Shown piece by piece: positions 1 through 13,120 of a stretch of 64,000 bases of DNA (position 1 is the first letter of the stretch; each line of letters opens with the position of its first letter). Under the pieces are notes generated by a model, which worked only from the letters and a program-made list of their open reading frames with translations, did not search any database and had not been told where the DNA came from. The position numbers and the translations under genes were made by a program. This stretch comes from Paraphysomonas bandaiensis (taxonomy: Eukaryota; Chrysophyceae): positions 1 through 64,000 of the forward strand of contig CBFFRP010000559.1 of NCBI GenBank assembly GCA_965644295.1, read 5' to 3'.

Positions 1-1263
1 TCAGAATGGGAATGGTCTACAGGGTGTATTCACTGTATTTTGGATTTCAAGAAGTTAATTGGTCGGGTTTTATAGAAAAGTACGTGATTTCACAGATAGT
101 CGAGTTTTCATACATGAATATTGATTTTTAGTATGTGAATATCAGGATTTTGTGTGTTCAGTGTACGTATATATGCATGCATATGCATGACCCTCTCTGC
201 CTATATGAGCATACATACGAGCATGTGACTGTGTTCATGCGACTGTGTTCATTCTTGTCAATGGACTTCATTAACTTTAAAGATCACTTACGGTTTGTTT
301 GTGTTTCTGTTCCTGTAACTGCATCGGAGCCATGGCACATACACGTGCACTGAGCCACAAGCAACCCGCAACTCCATGCAGTTCCAGGAAGAGTTCGCCT
401 CTTTGTCTTGTGACTCAGTAACCCACAATGGAGTGTAAGCCAGTGGGCTGCGATACTCTCCAGCTGCGTCAGCGGATGCCGATCACCAGAAACAAACACA
501 AACCGTGCGTGCTCTTTAAGACAATTATAAAGCCGTTGACAAGAAGGGGCAAACATTCAGTCTCTTTATCGCAGCTCAGCACTGCAACTCTACAATTCGC
601 ATACGCTAAACAAACTCCATGCTATCATGATATTCATATAAGAGAACCCTGCATGTATACAAAACCAGAGTTTACTGCAATAAAATCACGAAGTCGAGGA
701 CAAACTCGAAGTGTAAATGTTGCTTTTTGTTTGAAACGTCCCTGATTTCATAACTCAACTCCAAGAATGAAAGCCAAAGGCTATAAAGCTGAAAGAGCTT
801 GAACGGGATAAATAATACATATACAAGTTCCTAAATTCAATTTCTTATCGCCTCTGCTAGTATTAACAGGAGTTAAGACAGGCAAACGATGGGTACTTGC
901 AGTTTCAGGAGTAATAAGAAATGTTAGCACTCTTTCCTATATACCCCATATCACCTGTACACATTGAAGAGGATGATAAGACTATCGATGTCTGTGTTTT
1001 ATGCTAAGTGCTTATAGAAAGATGTAATACACTTTAAGTTCTATATGATGTTATTAATAATATTATATGAAGTATTATATAGTGTTATATGTTATATATG
1101 CAGTAAACTGAATGCACAAACCAGACTTGCTGGTCTGCTCTCACCACAACAATTAAGAACGTGTAAAATAACGCGTGTTGTTATTACCTATGTACCTGAC
1201 CCGAGAGGGTAATACTTTACGTTCAATACACGAAATGTTACTCTATCTTTTTGCACTCGTTTT
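1..1263. other. No gene recognised
   Basis: This AT-rich stretch contains only short open frames without recognisable protein features. I see no RNA gene or long repeat in it. Confidence 0.5.
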
Positions 1264-1918
1264 AGTAGTGAATGCCTTATTAATAGCAATTGGAAATTAC
1301 CTCTGATATCCAACTATCTATAAGTACCGGAGATATTTCTCCGGGAAACTAACGTGAGCCTCATATATAGACAGAATAGCTGAATGCTTTTGTGGTACAA
1401 AGGACACAAATAAGTGTCACTTGTGTAGTAGACGTCTTTGGGTCCTGACAAATAAAAAGGCATCCGGGATATTGCGCTGCCTACTGAAGTCAAGCATCCG
1501 GGTTGTTCACCTTAAAGACTCAAAAATCCTGAAGTCAACAGATGTCAGGTATATCAACATTCTGCTTGCTCACTGCGTTTGCTTTGAGCGAAAGTGGTTG
1601 CACCTTGGTGCTTGCGGTGACACACAAGCAGTTTTCGTAACATTAAATTACTAGCAGGATATCAGAGGTAAGAAGGATTAAACAGCTCTGACGCTCTGGC
1701 ACACACAACGACGACGAAAGAAAAATTTCAATTTCCTTTCTTTTCATCGAACTTTCCGCTATAGCTCTTTATTACGCCCTCTGTAAACAGGGCTTTAAAA
1801 TATATAAAAATATATATAATTAAAATTAACTGTTAGATGAAAAGAAGGAAAATTGATTTTTTTGTGTCTGTGTATCTAAAATGCCTATTGCTAATAATAA
1901 GACAATCACTACATCACT
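1264..1918. repeat. Dispersed repeat A, copy 1
   Basis: The core (about 1322-1670) closely matches 61410-61780 and, in part, 14395-14455. TTACCTCTGATATCC at 1297-1311 is repeated as its exact inverse complement at 1657-1671. A looser inverted pair lies at 1264-1293 and 1879-1918. The core holds a perfect stem, CCGGAGA/TCTCCGG, and a second self-complementary motif GCACCTTGGTGC, both kept in the 61-kb copy. This looks like a short non-autonomous DNA element or a structured-RNA-derived repeat. No transposase is seen. The boundaries are uncertain. Confidence 0.55.
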
Positions 1919-2181
1919 ACTACTGTGAGGTCCAGTGAAGTGAGTTTTACAGCAAATGACAGCTGCTATTTGTATTGTTGAGTTGCCTAATAAGTAAGCA
2001 TTTATATGCTGGAGTTTAAGGTTTAAAAATTTAAACCTGTGAAAAGTAAGCGACAGCATGATATATCACGACTGTACAAGGTACAAGATCTTAAGTTATT
2101 AATTGGTGATGGTCATGCCAATCAATGACAAGTTGTAAGGAATAATGAGAACGATGCCACATTTAAATGAAGGCGAGTAGT

Positions 2182-5100
2182 CTAAAGACGAGCGTTTCTT
2201 TCATCTTGAATCACGACTTCCATTGGTTTCATCTTGTTGTCATCTGAATTTCTTTCTACCCTCTCATAGCTCTCGCTTTGCCGTTCTTCTTTATCGCTCG
2301 CCCTAGTTTCAAGGGTTCCAGCAGAAAGAGAGATGGTCAGCTTTTTGGTCTGTAGGGCGAACAAGAAGTATTGACAGACTCTGAAAAATATGACGTAGGC
2401 CAATAACACTCCAAACATACTCCAAGCAGGTACATCTCGAAGGTTAAAAATTTCGTCTAACACCTGCTTTCCAGTTAGTTCCATTTTGGGATTGCTCCCA
2501 GAGACGTCAAAATCTTGGTCACGAAAAATCATCCACGTAAACCCCTTGAAAGACCACTACAAAGAGTAAACAAATATCAGGAATATGAACGACAGAAAAT
2601 GACATCAAACAAAAATATAAACAGCCTCAAAAACTTACATAAAGCGGAGCCACATAGCATGCCCAGGCCACAGATTTAGGCATTGCTGACTGCTCACGAA
2701 AAAAACTTGAGAAAAGCATATTCGTTCCGATAAATATCATTCCAGCCGTCGTACTTAAGAAGTCGTTCTTCAGAACCTCGACCATTACCATAACTGCACT
2801 TTCCTGTAGTATCAAGTGACCCCATGTAATAAAAATGTCATACAGGAAAGCCTCTCCATGAGGATTGAGGTCCACCAACCAGTGAAAAATACACACAAAG
2901 ATGAACACCGCAAAGAAATTATAAATGGCCGATACGATAAACTGAGCAACGACATATAACCCGGGGGAGTAAAAGCCGTTAGCAATTCTATCCACTGCCT
3001 CACGTCGGTCACGGGCAAACAATGCGGTACTCGCCACGGCGCATAACATAACAGCCACTGCTGTAGAAAACATGGCTCCCACATAAGCGTTAATCTGATC
3101 GGTCTCAGTATCGAGATCAAGGAATAAAGTACCCTCGAAGACGGCTATGATAATTAGCGAATACATGCGGTATATAAAATACCCTGGCTCTTTCATGTAG
3201 TAATAAAAAAAGTGAAGAATCATGATGATCAGTCGCTTCAGCATACTCGGTGGTGGCCGAGGTTCGGCAGCAGATGACACTTTTTTTGCTGCCTCAAAAG
3301 CTTGGAAGTATTTGGTCCCATATTCAGACTCATTAAACAGCTCAGTCCAGGTCTTATCATGACCTTCTGGATTCCTCTGTACAAGATCCAGGTAGTAGTC
3401 CGCTGGGTTGATTTTCTCCGGGTTACTATATCCAAGAGAAGCGAAATAGTGCTTTGCATCTGCAATGCTTCCACCGTATACCATACGGCCAGTCTCCAGA
3501 AGAAATAAATCATCTAGCATCTCGAAAACCAAAGCCGAAGGCTGGTGAATAGTCATGATAATAGCGACATTCGTCGTTTTAGCTACAGATGATAGATACT
3601 TCACTATGCTGTAAGAGGCAGTGCTGTCAACACCAGTGGTAGGCTCTACACAAAAAGAGGGTTTTATACTACTCACAAATAAGATAATATACAAACAGCA
3701 CCAGGTATAAACAATAGATGAGAAGGCACAGAGAAAGAGAATATCTCACTTTACCATCTTAGTACTACAGTAAGATAGTCTCATTCATATATCAACGCAG
3801 AAATGTCATATATAAGCACCATTCGCTTACACACCGTCTAGAAAAAGCACATAGGGATTGGAAATAAGACCCACTCCAATGCTGACCCGTTTAATCTCAC
3901 CACCCGACAAGTGTCTGACTTGAGTGTCTTTTTTTTCTGTCAAGCCTAGCACCTTCAAGATCTCCATAGCCCTAACTTCCATTTTGGTACAATCATGGCA
4001 AGTAAGTCGGCCCACCAACAGCACATGCTGATATACGGTCAAAACATCATTGACCTCATCAAACTGGGGTACGTAAGTGAGGTCTTGTGATGTCATGTCT
4101 CTCCCTAAAAAGCTTACAGAGCCCTCCAGTGTGGCATAGGAGGCACGATTAGCCAAGCCGCTGCAGAACACATAAGATTACAAATCGAATGTCTTGTATA
4201 CATTTAGTAGGAAAGCGTAGTTCTGCATAAACTATTTTGGCACAATTGCATATAGCGTAACATACATATACAACGAATTTCATTTCCAAAGCGGGAATGA
4301 GCAATCGGTGTTGAACTTACTTGAGTAGCGTTGTTTTCCCAGCCCCAGATGGCCCCATGAGTGCGAGTACTCGCCCAGGTTGCACATATCCAGATACATC
4401 ATCAACAAGTCTTTGTCCTGTTTTCGATAGAATTACGCTGAAGTTCGACCACGAAAGGGAACCATTGTTTTCTTCATGGAAAGAGCCCTGGCGCATTGTT
4501 CGGCCTTGAACTTGTTCAGCAGGAGACACCACTGTGTGAGACTGCACGCTCGAGCTGCTGCCATTTTCAGGCCTAGCATTACTGCTGTCGTTTCCACAAG
4601 TTGCTGTGCTAGCTGCTGAATTATTTTCTGCCGGCTTTTTCACATAGGAACTTGCCCAGTAAAAAATACTATCGACAGGATAATACGTCAGAAATGCTAC
4701 ACCAAGTTTGAGAGCCACAAATATGACACACATATATCCGAAGTACTCCCAGTAACTCTCATCTCTCTGTATTCCCTGGGTAACCTCTAGCATCTCACGG
4801 CCATTTACTTCACACCCCGGGTTCGTATCGTGATAATAGTCGCACTCATACCGAACACCCGTGCCTGGCTCTATACATCGTCCCTCCAAGTCAACTTGAT
4901 CGCACCGAAAGTCCATGTACTGAAAGACTTCCATGTTGAATGCGCGACTTCCCTGAGAAAAAACAGTAGCCTCTTGTAACCATATCCAGTACCTACAATA
5001 CATACGGCATAAAAATAAATAGAACCAGTGGTGTGTGAAGTATAGGATACAGAATGGTTTAATACATTGTCGCAAAAGTGGAAAGGAAATGCACTTACTT

Positions 5101-6884
5101 TGGACAGTCGTTCCAGGCAACGAACACACCACCACCAAATACCTGAAGGTTAACAAGGCATATTTGGGCGAACACCATCGATGTCGTAGGATTGTTGGAT
5201 AGCTTCGTGACAACAGCAATCATTGCCTCTGCAGTCATAAACAGCTGTAGTACAATTAGACGAGAACATATTGTAGAAATAATACACAAAAATCGTATGC
5301 CGTTCTATGCGGCTACATAGCAACTATTCTGTGGGCATATAATCGTCATTTTGCATCGATGTATTCTGACTTACCATCCAACCTGCCAGAATGAGAAAGG
5401 GGTATGCTCTAGCTGGGAAGCCCATCATAAAGTATGCCATCGCTCCAACAGGAAAAAACATGACTCCCAATGTAGCAGTTGAGATCGTGTCCGATAGAAG
5501 GACCGCAAACTTGCTGTACTTGGCATTGTAAACCTCATGGGTAGCACGTTTAGTGGACGAGCTAAGGTAATATACCTTGAAGGCATGTACCCAACAAAAG
5601 CAAAATACAATCCACAACAGTGCAGACGGAAACATGTTAAAATTCCCATTGACTTGGCGGGGTAGGTTCCAAAATACTGCCCCAATAAGAAATCCAAAGC
5701 AGAGCAACATTGTCACTTGAAAATGGTACAGTGTAGGGTCCCTATAGGCTAGGGTATATTCCCTATATATCAGCAAATATAATTGCTTCAGAAAAGGTAC
5801 GGTATTTTTGGGAACATCAACAACGTGCGTGCCAGACTCGCATAACTTTTTATGCCTTTCTAAAGTGTTCCGCAATTCTGCCCCCTCAGGAGAGATGTTG
5901 AACATGCAGCCAAAATCCGTGTCCTTGTCACCAGAAAAGCTCTTATCTGTAATCTGGAGGAAATAGTCAGTTGGGGTGACGGAAGCAGGACAGGGATAGC
6001 CATGTCGAGAAAAGTATTTTTCACTCTCCGATAGTGTCCCGAAAAACACCCCCCCACCATTCTCCATTAGCATGATGTGATCGAATAAACCCAACATGCG
6101 AGAGTTCGGCTGATGAATGGATAGCACGACCGAGAACTTTCCGTTGCTTGATTTGACCAAATCTCGGATGCATGACAAAACTTCGAACGCAACACTTGAA
6201 TCCAAGCCTGAAGTGGGTTCGTCCAAAAGGAGGATACTTGGTGATGCGATAAGCTCGCAAGCAATCTCCGCCCGCTTTTTCTGACCCCCACTCAAACCTC
6301 GCTACAAGTAATTCCAAACGGTTAGAAAAAACATACCGACATACCGATAATATATACATATAATAGAGTTACACTGAATAATGAACCCACAACATGAAAT
6401 GATGACAGAGAGGATAACTTACAAAGATAAGAGTGCCAATGATTCCATCAGCCACATGATCGATGCCGAGTTTTTCCAATAAATCCGCAACATCCTTATC
6501 AATAACTTCTTTGGGTTCATTTCGTTTAAACATTGCTGTGTATGTGGCAACCTCCCTAGCGGTAAGTTCGCCCAATACACTGTCAGTCAGAGGCACATAC
6601 GCCACTGGATTGTGTATATCTTTAGGGTCAATAGCCCGACCGTTCATGTATACATCGCCCGTTATACTCAGATCTTGAATACGTCCAGAGAGAGCCTGTA
6701 GCAGGACACTCTTCCCCGCTGCAGAGGGTCCGAGTATCGCAGTCACCCCGCCCTTCACCGCATAGCCACACACGTCTCTCAATATATACTTCGAGTCCGT
6801 TAAACTGTACACAGAAAGATCTCTGAATCCCACTGAGATATCCTCTGATTCAACATGAACACCCTCTTCAAGATCCTTTGACAT
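2182..6884 (-). CDS. Full-size ABCG (PDR-type) ABC transporter
   Basis: ATP-driven membrane exporter or lipid/drug pump with NBD-TMD-NBD-TMD order. Seven exons: 6884-6423, 6301-5375, 5244-5099, 4992-4321, 4160-3835, 3645-2639, 2556-2182. All join in frame to 1304 aa, slightly shorter than typical fungal or plant PDR proteins (about 1400-1500). NBD1 has Walker A GPSAAGKS, signature LSGGQ and Walker B LLLDEPTSGLDS. NBD2 has GPSGAGKTTLLN, signature LSGGE and VLFLDEPTTGVDS, with HQPSALVFEMLDDLFLL after it. Each NBD is followed by a hydrophobic half. The loop after the first TMD is Cys-rich (roughly residues 560-620) and probably extracellular, as in this family. The C-terminus is a charged cytosolic tail. 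The start chosen is MSKDLEEG; an in-frame ATG at 6983 would add 33 residues. Substrate unknown. Confidence 0.9.
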
Positions 6885-7315
6885 CTTATCAACAGATCGG
6901 ACTGTTTGGATCCTATGAGCTGACTGCACTGGGCTGCACTGCGCTGGGCTGTATATCTGGGAGGGTATCCACATAGCAACCACGCATCAAAATTACCGGT
7001 TTTTAGATATTTGGAAGATATAAACACAAGATACCACAGAAAAACATGGATTTTTTTGACATATTCCCTCATAAAATTATTATTTTCAGGAATTTTCTAA
7101 CGATCAGTTGAAGTGAAGCTGTGTGGATGTCATCAACTTGAAGAAGGAGTAGAACTCCATAGAACTCCATTGAAGTCCTTATAGAAATCCCTCAATTATA
7201 ACACTACAATTTAAAAAATCGGCTATTTTTAATTTAAAATATGAAGTTTTTACATATTTTCCTAATTTGAGTGTCACTGCTGTCGACACCACAGCGATCA
7301 TATGCAGCACTGGTG
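6885..7315. other. Upstream region of the ABCG gene, no gene seen
   Basis: AT-rich DNA upstream of the transporter start. No other gene is recognised between it and the tandem array. Confidence 0.4.
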
Positions 7316-7624
7316 CTCTGCAGAGGTATCAGTATCTTGCTCCTGTATATATGCATGCTGATATCTAGATATCTATGCATTGCACACTCTGCAGAGGTAT
7401 CAGTATCTTGCTTGATAACTTGCTACTGTATATATGCATGCTGATATCTAGATATCTATGCATTGCTCTGCAGAGGTATCAGTATCTTGCTTGATAACTT
7501 GCTACTGTATATATGCATGCTGATATCTAGATATCTATGCATTGCTCTGCAGAGGTATCAGTATCTTGCTTGATAACTTGCTACTGTATATATGCATGCT
7601 GATATCTAGATATCTATGCATTGC
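7316..7624. repeat. 79-bp tandem repeat, four copies, with palindromic core
   Basis: Copies begin at 7316 (shortened to 71 bp), 7387, 7466 and 7545 at CTCTGCAGAGG, and the last three are nearly identical. Each contains the 14-bp perfect palindrome GATATCTAGATATC flanked by ATGCAT motifs on both sides, so each unit can form a hairpin. The array lies between the ABCG start and the 3' end of the next gene. Confidence 0.9.
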
Positions 7625-8141
7625 TCACTCAATTTAACACCAGCACTCCACTCTATGGCATTGGGGCTTGCAAATGGGACCTTTAGGATATCATAACTGT
7701 GCATTGATAACAAGATAATGATACACTACAGACACATGTGATCATCACAACTGTTACGTCTCCTCATCATATATACACACATGCACTAGTGCACGATATG
7801 TACTTTGAAGTTATCCATTTTTGTGACACATTTGTTTCACTGATACGAATATGTGTCATTCACTCTGACGAATAAGATACAGATATGTGGTGGTACAGTT
7901 AACTCTAGTTAGTACAACAAAAGTCTATATCATTCTATTTTCGCTGTAATCTAATGTCGTAATTGCTGAAATATTCCAACTGTCACATCATTTCACAATG
8001 CCTCTGACATTTTTACAATATATATATATCTTTGAATTACATAAAAAGTAAACAATTGCGATATGTACAAGCAGAAATAAATTTTCATTAGTCTACACTT
8101 CATTAAGTATATCCAGCAAAAACCTAGACCCACACCATGGA
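7625..8141. other. Intergenic, no gene seen
   Basis: AT-rich sequence between the 79-bp array and the 3' end of the TMEM184-like gene. It probably includes the latter's 3' UTR. No ORF or RNA gene is recognised. Confidence 0.4.
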
Positions 8142-10564
8142 CTAGGACGTGTCAGAAGTGCGCTCTGATACCCTGTCTTTCGGATTACTGCTAATGAGTG
8201 TACCCTGTCGTGGAGAAAATCCCGATGGTAATACCAACACCTAGAAGTTCAGCAGTGATCCCTCTGGCATAAATATATATATCCATGGACATGGCACAAG
8301 CATACAAAAAACATCTAGCTCATGCCACGGCACATGCATAAAAGCAAACGTTACATACTATATGCTTCTGCATTGTATGCATGTAGCTGTATATCTATTA
8401 TTCAGACTACGAATCACACACAACATAAAGCGGTCAAGTCATACTGCAATACACACAACTTACCGGCATGGCTTCATTGAAATCACGTACTGCATCGCTA
8501 TGAGCAAAATGGCGATCGAGAATCCCTCGTATTCCAGTGCTCCCAGTATGCCCTTGCATTCCAACCAAAGGACGACCCATTTTCTCCACTTTACTACCGG
8601 AATTAACTTGTTCTACACTCATCGCAGATATATTGGCTCGGGGCTTATCACTTATCACTACCTCACTAGCGGAGCTACCATCATCATTCGCGGAACTATT
8701 TTCGCCGCGATCCACTGCCGAAACAGCATTTGGATGAGATTTGCGGCGATCACCCGTCGTGCCCTGTTTCTTTCTGGGTCGAGAACGTCCTCTCGATGAC
8801 CGCTGCGAGCGTCCTGATGGAGTAGGCAATAGACTCTCTCTCAAATGACCATCAGAATGCCCATTTTCCAAATGGGAATTGAGCTTAATTGTAACCATTG
8901 ACCCCAGTTCACCGCCAAGGAATGGTCTGCACAGGCATTGTTATAAAATATATCACCACTTTACGAGACACACATATAGTGTACCCTACATATACGTCTA
9001 CAAATCAATTTATTACTTGTAGTCGAACGCAATTATGTTAATTGCACCCAATAATGCCATTTCAATGCATATAATGAAATCCTGCAGAGTCGCATCCAGC
9101 GCAGAGTCGTCATACTTCCACCCTGCAACACATCTCATATACACGCACAAACTACAAATACATGTCGATCATGACGAGTATGGTGGAAACAGCATTACCT
9201 GGTGGACTAGCGATGACGTCCAGGCTCACTAGCAAAGAGATAAGCATGCCCTGGACAAGACATGATATCAGAAAAAAAACAGGCATAAATCTTCCTTGCA
9301 ATGTAACATACGAGAACAAGCACATAACAATGACACGAAGCTTAATGTATAAGTTCAAATTTGATGCATATGCATAACACATTCCGCACCTGCCAGAAAA
9401 TGACGAATATTATAGTCTTTATACACAGAAACTTTGGTAAAGGATTGAGGGGAGCAAGGGCCTCTTTGAATGTATAGTAAAAGGAAATCAAGCATGACAA
9501 AGCCAGGGCAATCTAATTCGAAGAAAGTGTTAGATTTCCGCTAGTAGAAATGGAGTATAGTATACGCAAAAATATAATCACAACATGTAGAACTGCCCCA
9601 TTCAGAGAGTATGTCCTAATAGGATAGAGCTATATGTAGCACAACTGTTTATCGTACCGATATATTCGTAGCAACGGTTGCGTAGAAATAGCCAGAGAGT
9701 GGGCTATAGCTCCCTTCGTCATAAGCACCCGCCATTGCTATAATATTAGAAATCAAAAATATCTGATAAAGGTGCTACAAGATCCTCGTATATATTCATT
9801 CACCACCAGGATTGTCGCATACGACACAAACCGCCATACTTACATAATAATAGCGCCAGGATAGCAACAACAGGCTTAACAACACAGTACTACAATATAG
9901 ACAAATGAGTTACTTGTTGCAGAGCAGTGGTCCAGACCTGTAGTGTCCCGAACTTCACAAACCTAATATATAACGCCGACAAAGTGTAACCCACAAAAAA
10001 CATAATAAGTAATATATGTCACAGCAACTTACTTGAGATACTCTTTTCCAGTGGGCATATTTTGGGTCGTGAAAAGGTTGAAGGGGGCCGGGTAGGGCGT
10101 TGGAGGGAGGGTTTCTAGGTAGTCGTAAAGGCAAGAATCGTCTCCGAAGGACAGGAAGCATACCAAAAGGGCAAAGAAAAGGTACAGTACATAGGCCTAC
10201 AAAACATATGACTACATAGCACATATATACATAGAGGGCATGAGCATATCATATACATGTATGTATGTGTGTGTACCTCGTAACAGTCTCGTGCAGTGTC
10301 GATATACACCGCACAAGAAGGAAACAACAGACTCATGACACAGTTGAATGAGTATATCGGGACCATCCATATGATTCCCACGATCTTAGACTGCAGATGA
10401 GGGCTGTGAAAGTAGTGAATGTGCTGCATATACACAGACAGTTATGTACACACGTATAGACATAGAGATACGGAGAGAGGGACCTTATTAATGAGCCATA
10501 GCGATGCAGTGGTTCCCAGTAGAGCAAAACACACAGCGATGTAAACTAAATAATCAAGCACCAT
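8142..10564 (-). CDS. TMEM184 / OST-alpha-like (DUF300) membrane protein
   Basis: Multi-span membrane protein of the organic-solute-transporter-alpha/TMEM184 family. Its role here is unknown; relatives act in solute transport or vesicle and vacuole function. Eleven exons: 10564-10484, 10423-10277, 10196-10033, 9962-9914, 9874-9844, 9737-9658, 9512-9390, 9250-9199, 9122-9017, 8926-8464, 8240-8142, joined in frame to 464 aa. Family-like stretches are HIHYFHSPHLQSKIVGIIW, MVPIYSFNCVMSLLFPSCAV, YIDTARDCYEAYVLYLFFAL, KFGTLQ and GAYDEGSYSPLSGYFYATVA. A Ser/Arg-rich cytosolic segment of about 140 residues follows the last membrane span. It starts 672 bp from the divergently transcribed phosphatase gene. 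The last exon, ending at TAG 8142, is inferred from frame and splice sites only. Confidence 0.85.
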
Positions 10565-10776
10565 CTTTATATATGAGCGTCTGTCTGTGTGTGTATGTAT
10601 GTGTCTTAACAGGACAGATGCAGACGCTGGTATACATACACATACACTGTATATACATACATACATTTATACACACAGTGGGCTGTACATGCAGAGTACT
10701 ACTGCTGTATATTGTGGATCTTTGCATATCTACACAGCAGTGAGACTTTAGTGTACCTATTTTTATGCTAAAATCT

Positions 10777-10868
10777 GATTTTAGTCATAATTTCCTACTT
10801 TTTTCATATTTCCCAGATTTTCGTCATAATTTCCTACTTTTCTTCATATTTCCCAGATTTTAGTCAGG
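10777..10868. repeat. 39-bp direct duplication in a divergent promoter region
   Basis: A unit starting GATTTTAGTCATAATTTCC is present twice almost perfectly (about 10777 and 10816), and a third copy starts at the right edge. It lies between the starts of the TMEM184-like and phosphatase genes. It may be regulatory or merely a local duplication. Confidence 0.7.
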
Positions 10869-11235
10869 TTTTTTTCTAGTTGATGTAACTGCATCTCACA
10901 GCAGCAGTATAGACATACATACACCGCAGCTGCGTGTATATATATACATGTGTGTACATACAGCAGTACAGCTGCAGCGTATGTATGTATGTGTGTGTAT
11001 GTGTGTATATATATGTATGTCTGCTCACTCGATCAACACGACAGCACCCAGTGCATCCCTTAACACTCACATCATCATCAACAACAACAACAACAACAAC
11101 AACAGCAGATCCGCATATCTCCCTTATCACCAACGCATCCATACACATACATCTCTACACACACATACACTCAGAGATATACACAGACACGCACATACAT
11201 ACATACATACACACATACATACAGAGCCTGTAGAC

Positions 11236-13120
11236 ATGTCGAGAGTGATGAACAAGAAGGTGAGGAGCCACACAAGACACACATTTGATGTCATAACTAA
11301 CTCTTATCTATAGAATAATGCAGTTGACTTCGATGAAGAGGCGAGACTGCTGTGGGAGAGACTCAACCTCGACCCCTCTGCACACAAGTACGCCCTCTAT
11401 ATGATACATACATGCATACATGACCCTCTGCACCCCTCTATATGATACATATGTACATACATGACCCTCTGCACCCCTCCATATGATACATATGTACATA
11501 CATGACCCTCTGCACCCCTCCATATGATACATATGTACATACATGACCCTCTGCACCCCTCTATATGATACATACATACATACATACATACATACATACG
11601 TGACCCCTCTATATGATACATACATACATGACCCCTCTGCACACATGTACACCCCTCTCTATGATGTATATATATCTGACCCCAGCTATATATCAGTTTT
11701 ACGAACCGTTCGTGAGAACATATTACATCTATGTATATGACTCCTGTACATGGATTGTATGTGCTATCTCACTGTCCATTAGTATCTATCACTGCACTGT
11801 GTATATGTATGTCCCACTATCCATTTGGATGTATGACCCCTGTGTTGTCTGTGTATGTTACCCTTATGGTTGAATAGTTTAATCCTTGTAATATGAATGT
11901 AGTGTATCTGCACTATGTAGAAATGTGTATGTGCTTTATAGACTGTGTATGCTTAACTTTTATGCTGTCTGTATTTTCAAGTACTGCTTAGAGTATTTAT
12001 ATATCAAGTGTATATATATCTGTGTATTTTTAATCATGTACTCTGCTAATTTTTACTTGGTTGGACAGGCAAGGTAAATGGAACCCATTAGATCCTATTT
12101 GGAGACATCCAGAGGGTGGTGGTATCATATATGTCGGAAATCAAACGGCGGCAGAAGATTTAAATCTTTTGAGAAATTACAATGTCACGCATGGTAAGAA
12201 GCCTGTCTCGTGTGCTAGATGAACCGATACAGCGTAGTGAGTTGTGTATGTGGCCTATTGGCATGTGTTTTCCTGTGTTGTCCTCGAGTGGAATTCAAGT
12301 GTTCACATTGTCTATTTCAGTTGTGAATTGTACTATTGGTGGTTCTCAAATTCCCAATTATCACGAGAAAAGTGGCGCTATACAATATTACAGATTTCCT
12401 GTAAGTGTTGTGTGACCTCTGTGTATCTGCGATACTGTATTGAAATTTCAATAAAATGCTCAGTATAGCTTCCATGGATCAATTTTTCCTTGATGTTTTA
12501 TGTGGCATCTGATTTGTGAGTATATAGATCAGTCACTGGAAGATGTACTGTGATGAAAGGGATCAGAGTATACTAGGTAAAATATATGTACTCCCTTACG
12601 TTCATTGCGGGCACTGGTTGTGCTACTGCGCACGTGTACACACGAATCATTGATCATTCCATGCAGTACTGAGAACGTACTGAAATTATTTGGTTTGTAG
12701 CTTTTACTACGGACTTATTTCAGTTTCTGGAAAGCGCAATTTGCAATGGAACTAACGTAATGGTAAAAATCTCGAAATCGGCAGATTAAATACCTTAACT
12801 TATCGCTTTTGTACTTCAACAGGTTCATTGCTTAGCTGGCGCCCACAGAGCTGGCACAACGGGATGCGCATGTTTGGTTCACTTTGCAGGTATATGAATT
12901 GTTGCTTCAATACTAGACTGTACACACAATGTCTGATACGCACAACACACTGCCTTGTGTACAGTACCAACACAATTGTCACTGACGTTTTCGCGATTTA
13001 GGTATGGATGTTCCAACTGCTATCGCATCTGCAAAGAGATGCCGGCCTATTATTGATCCCATTGGTGGGCTCCCTGAATTCTTAGACCGTTTGTACCGTG
13101 CTGAACACTCCAGAAAATAA
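11236..13120 (+). CDS. Dual-specificity protein phosphatase
   Basis: Small cysteine-dependent phosphatase acting on phosphotyrosine/serine/threonine or another phospho-substrate. Seven exons: 11236-11259, 11314-11387, 12069-12193, 12321-12400, 12724-12762, 12823-12889, 13002-13120, joined in frame to 175 aa. The P-loop is VHCLAGAHRAGTTG (HCx5R with nucleophilic Cys and Arg), around residue 115. Upstream, IIYVGNQTAAEDL and YNVTHVVNCT match the start of the DSP fold, where a conserved VVNC strand is usual. The C-terminal exon gives the helices after the P-loop (VPTAIASAKRCRPIIDP). The general-acid Asp is not obvious from the motif alone. The first exons encode a short polar N-terminus. The second intron is enlarged by a 41-bp minisatellite. 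Head to head with the TMEM184-like gene. Confidence 0.88.
11388..11668. repeat. Intronic 41-bp minisatellite that includes the exon edge
   Basis: The motif TGACCCTCTGCACCCCT recurs at 11421, 11462, 11503 and 11544, an exact 41-bp period, with looser copies at 11602 and 11629. The copy at 11630 (GACCCCTCTGCACACATGTA) nearly equals the exon-intron junction at 11371-11390, so the array seems to have grown from the 3' end of exon 2 plus its splice donor. Confidence 0.8.
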
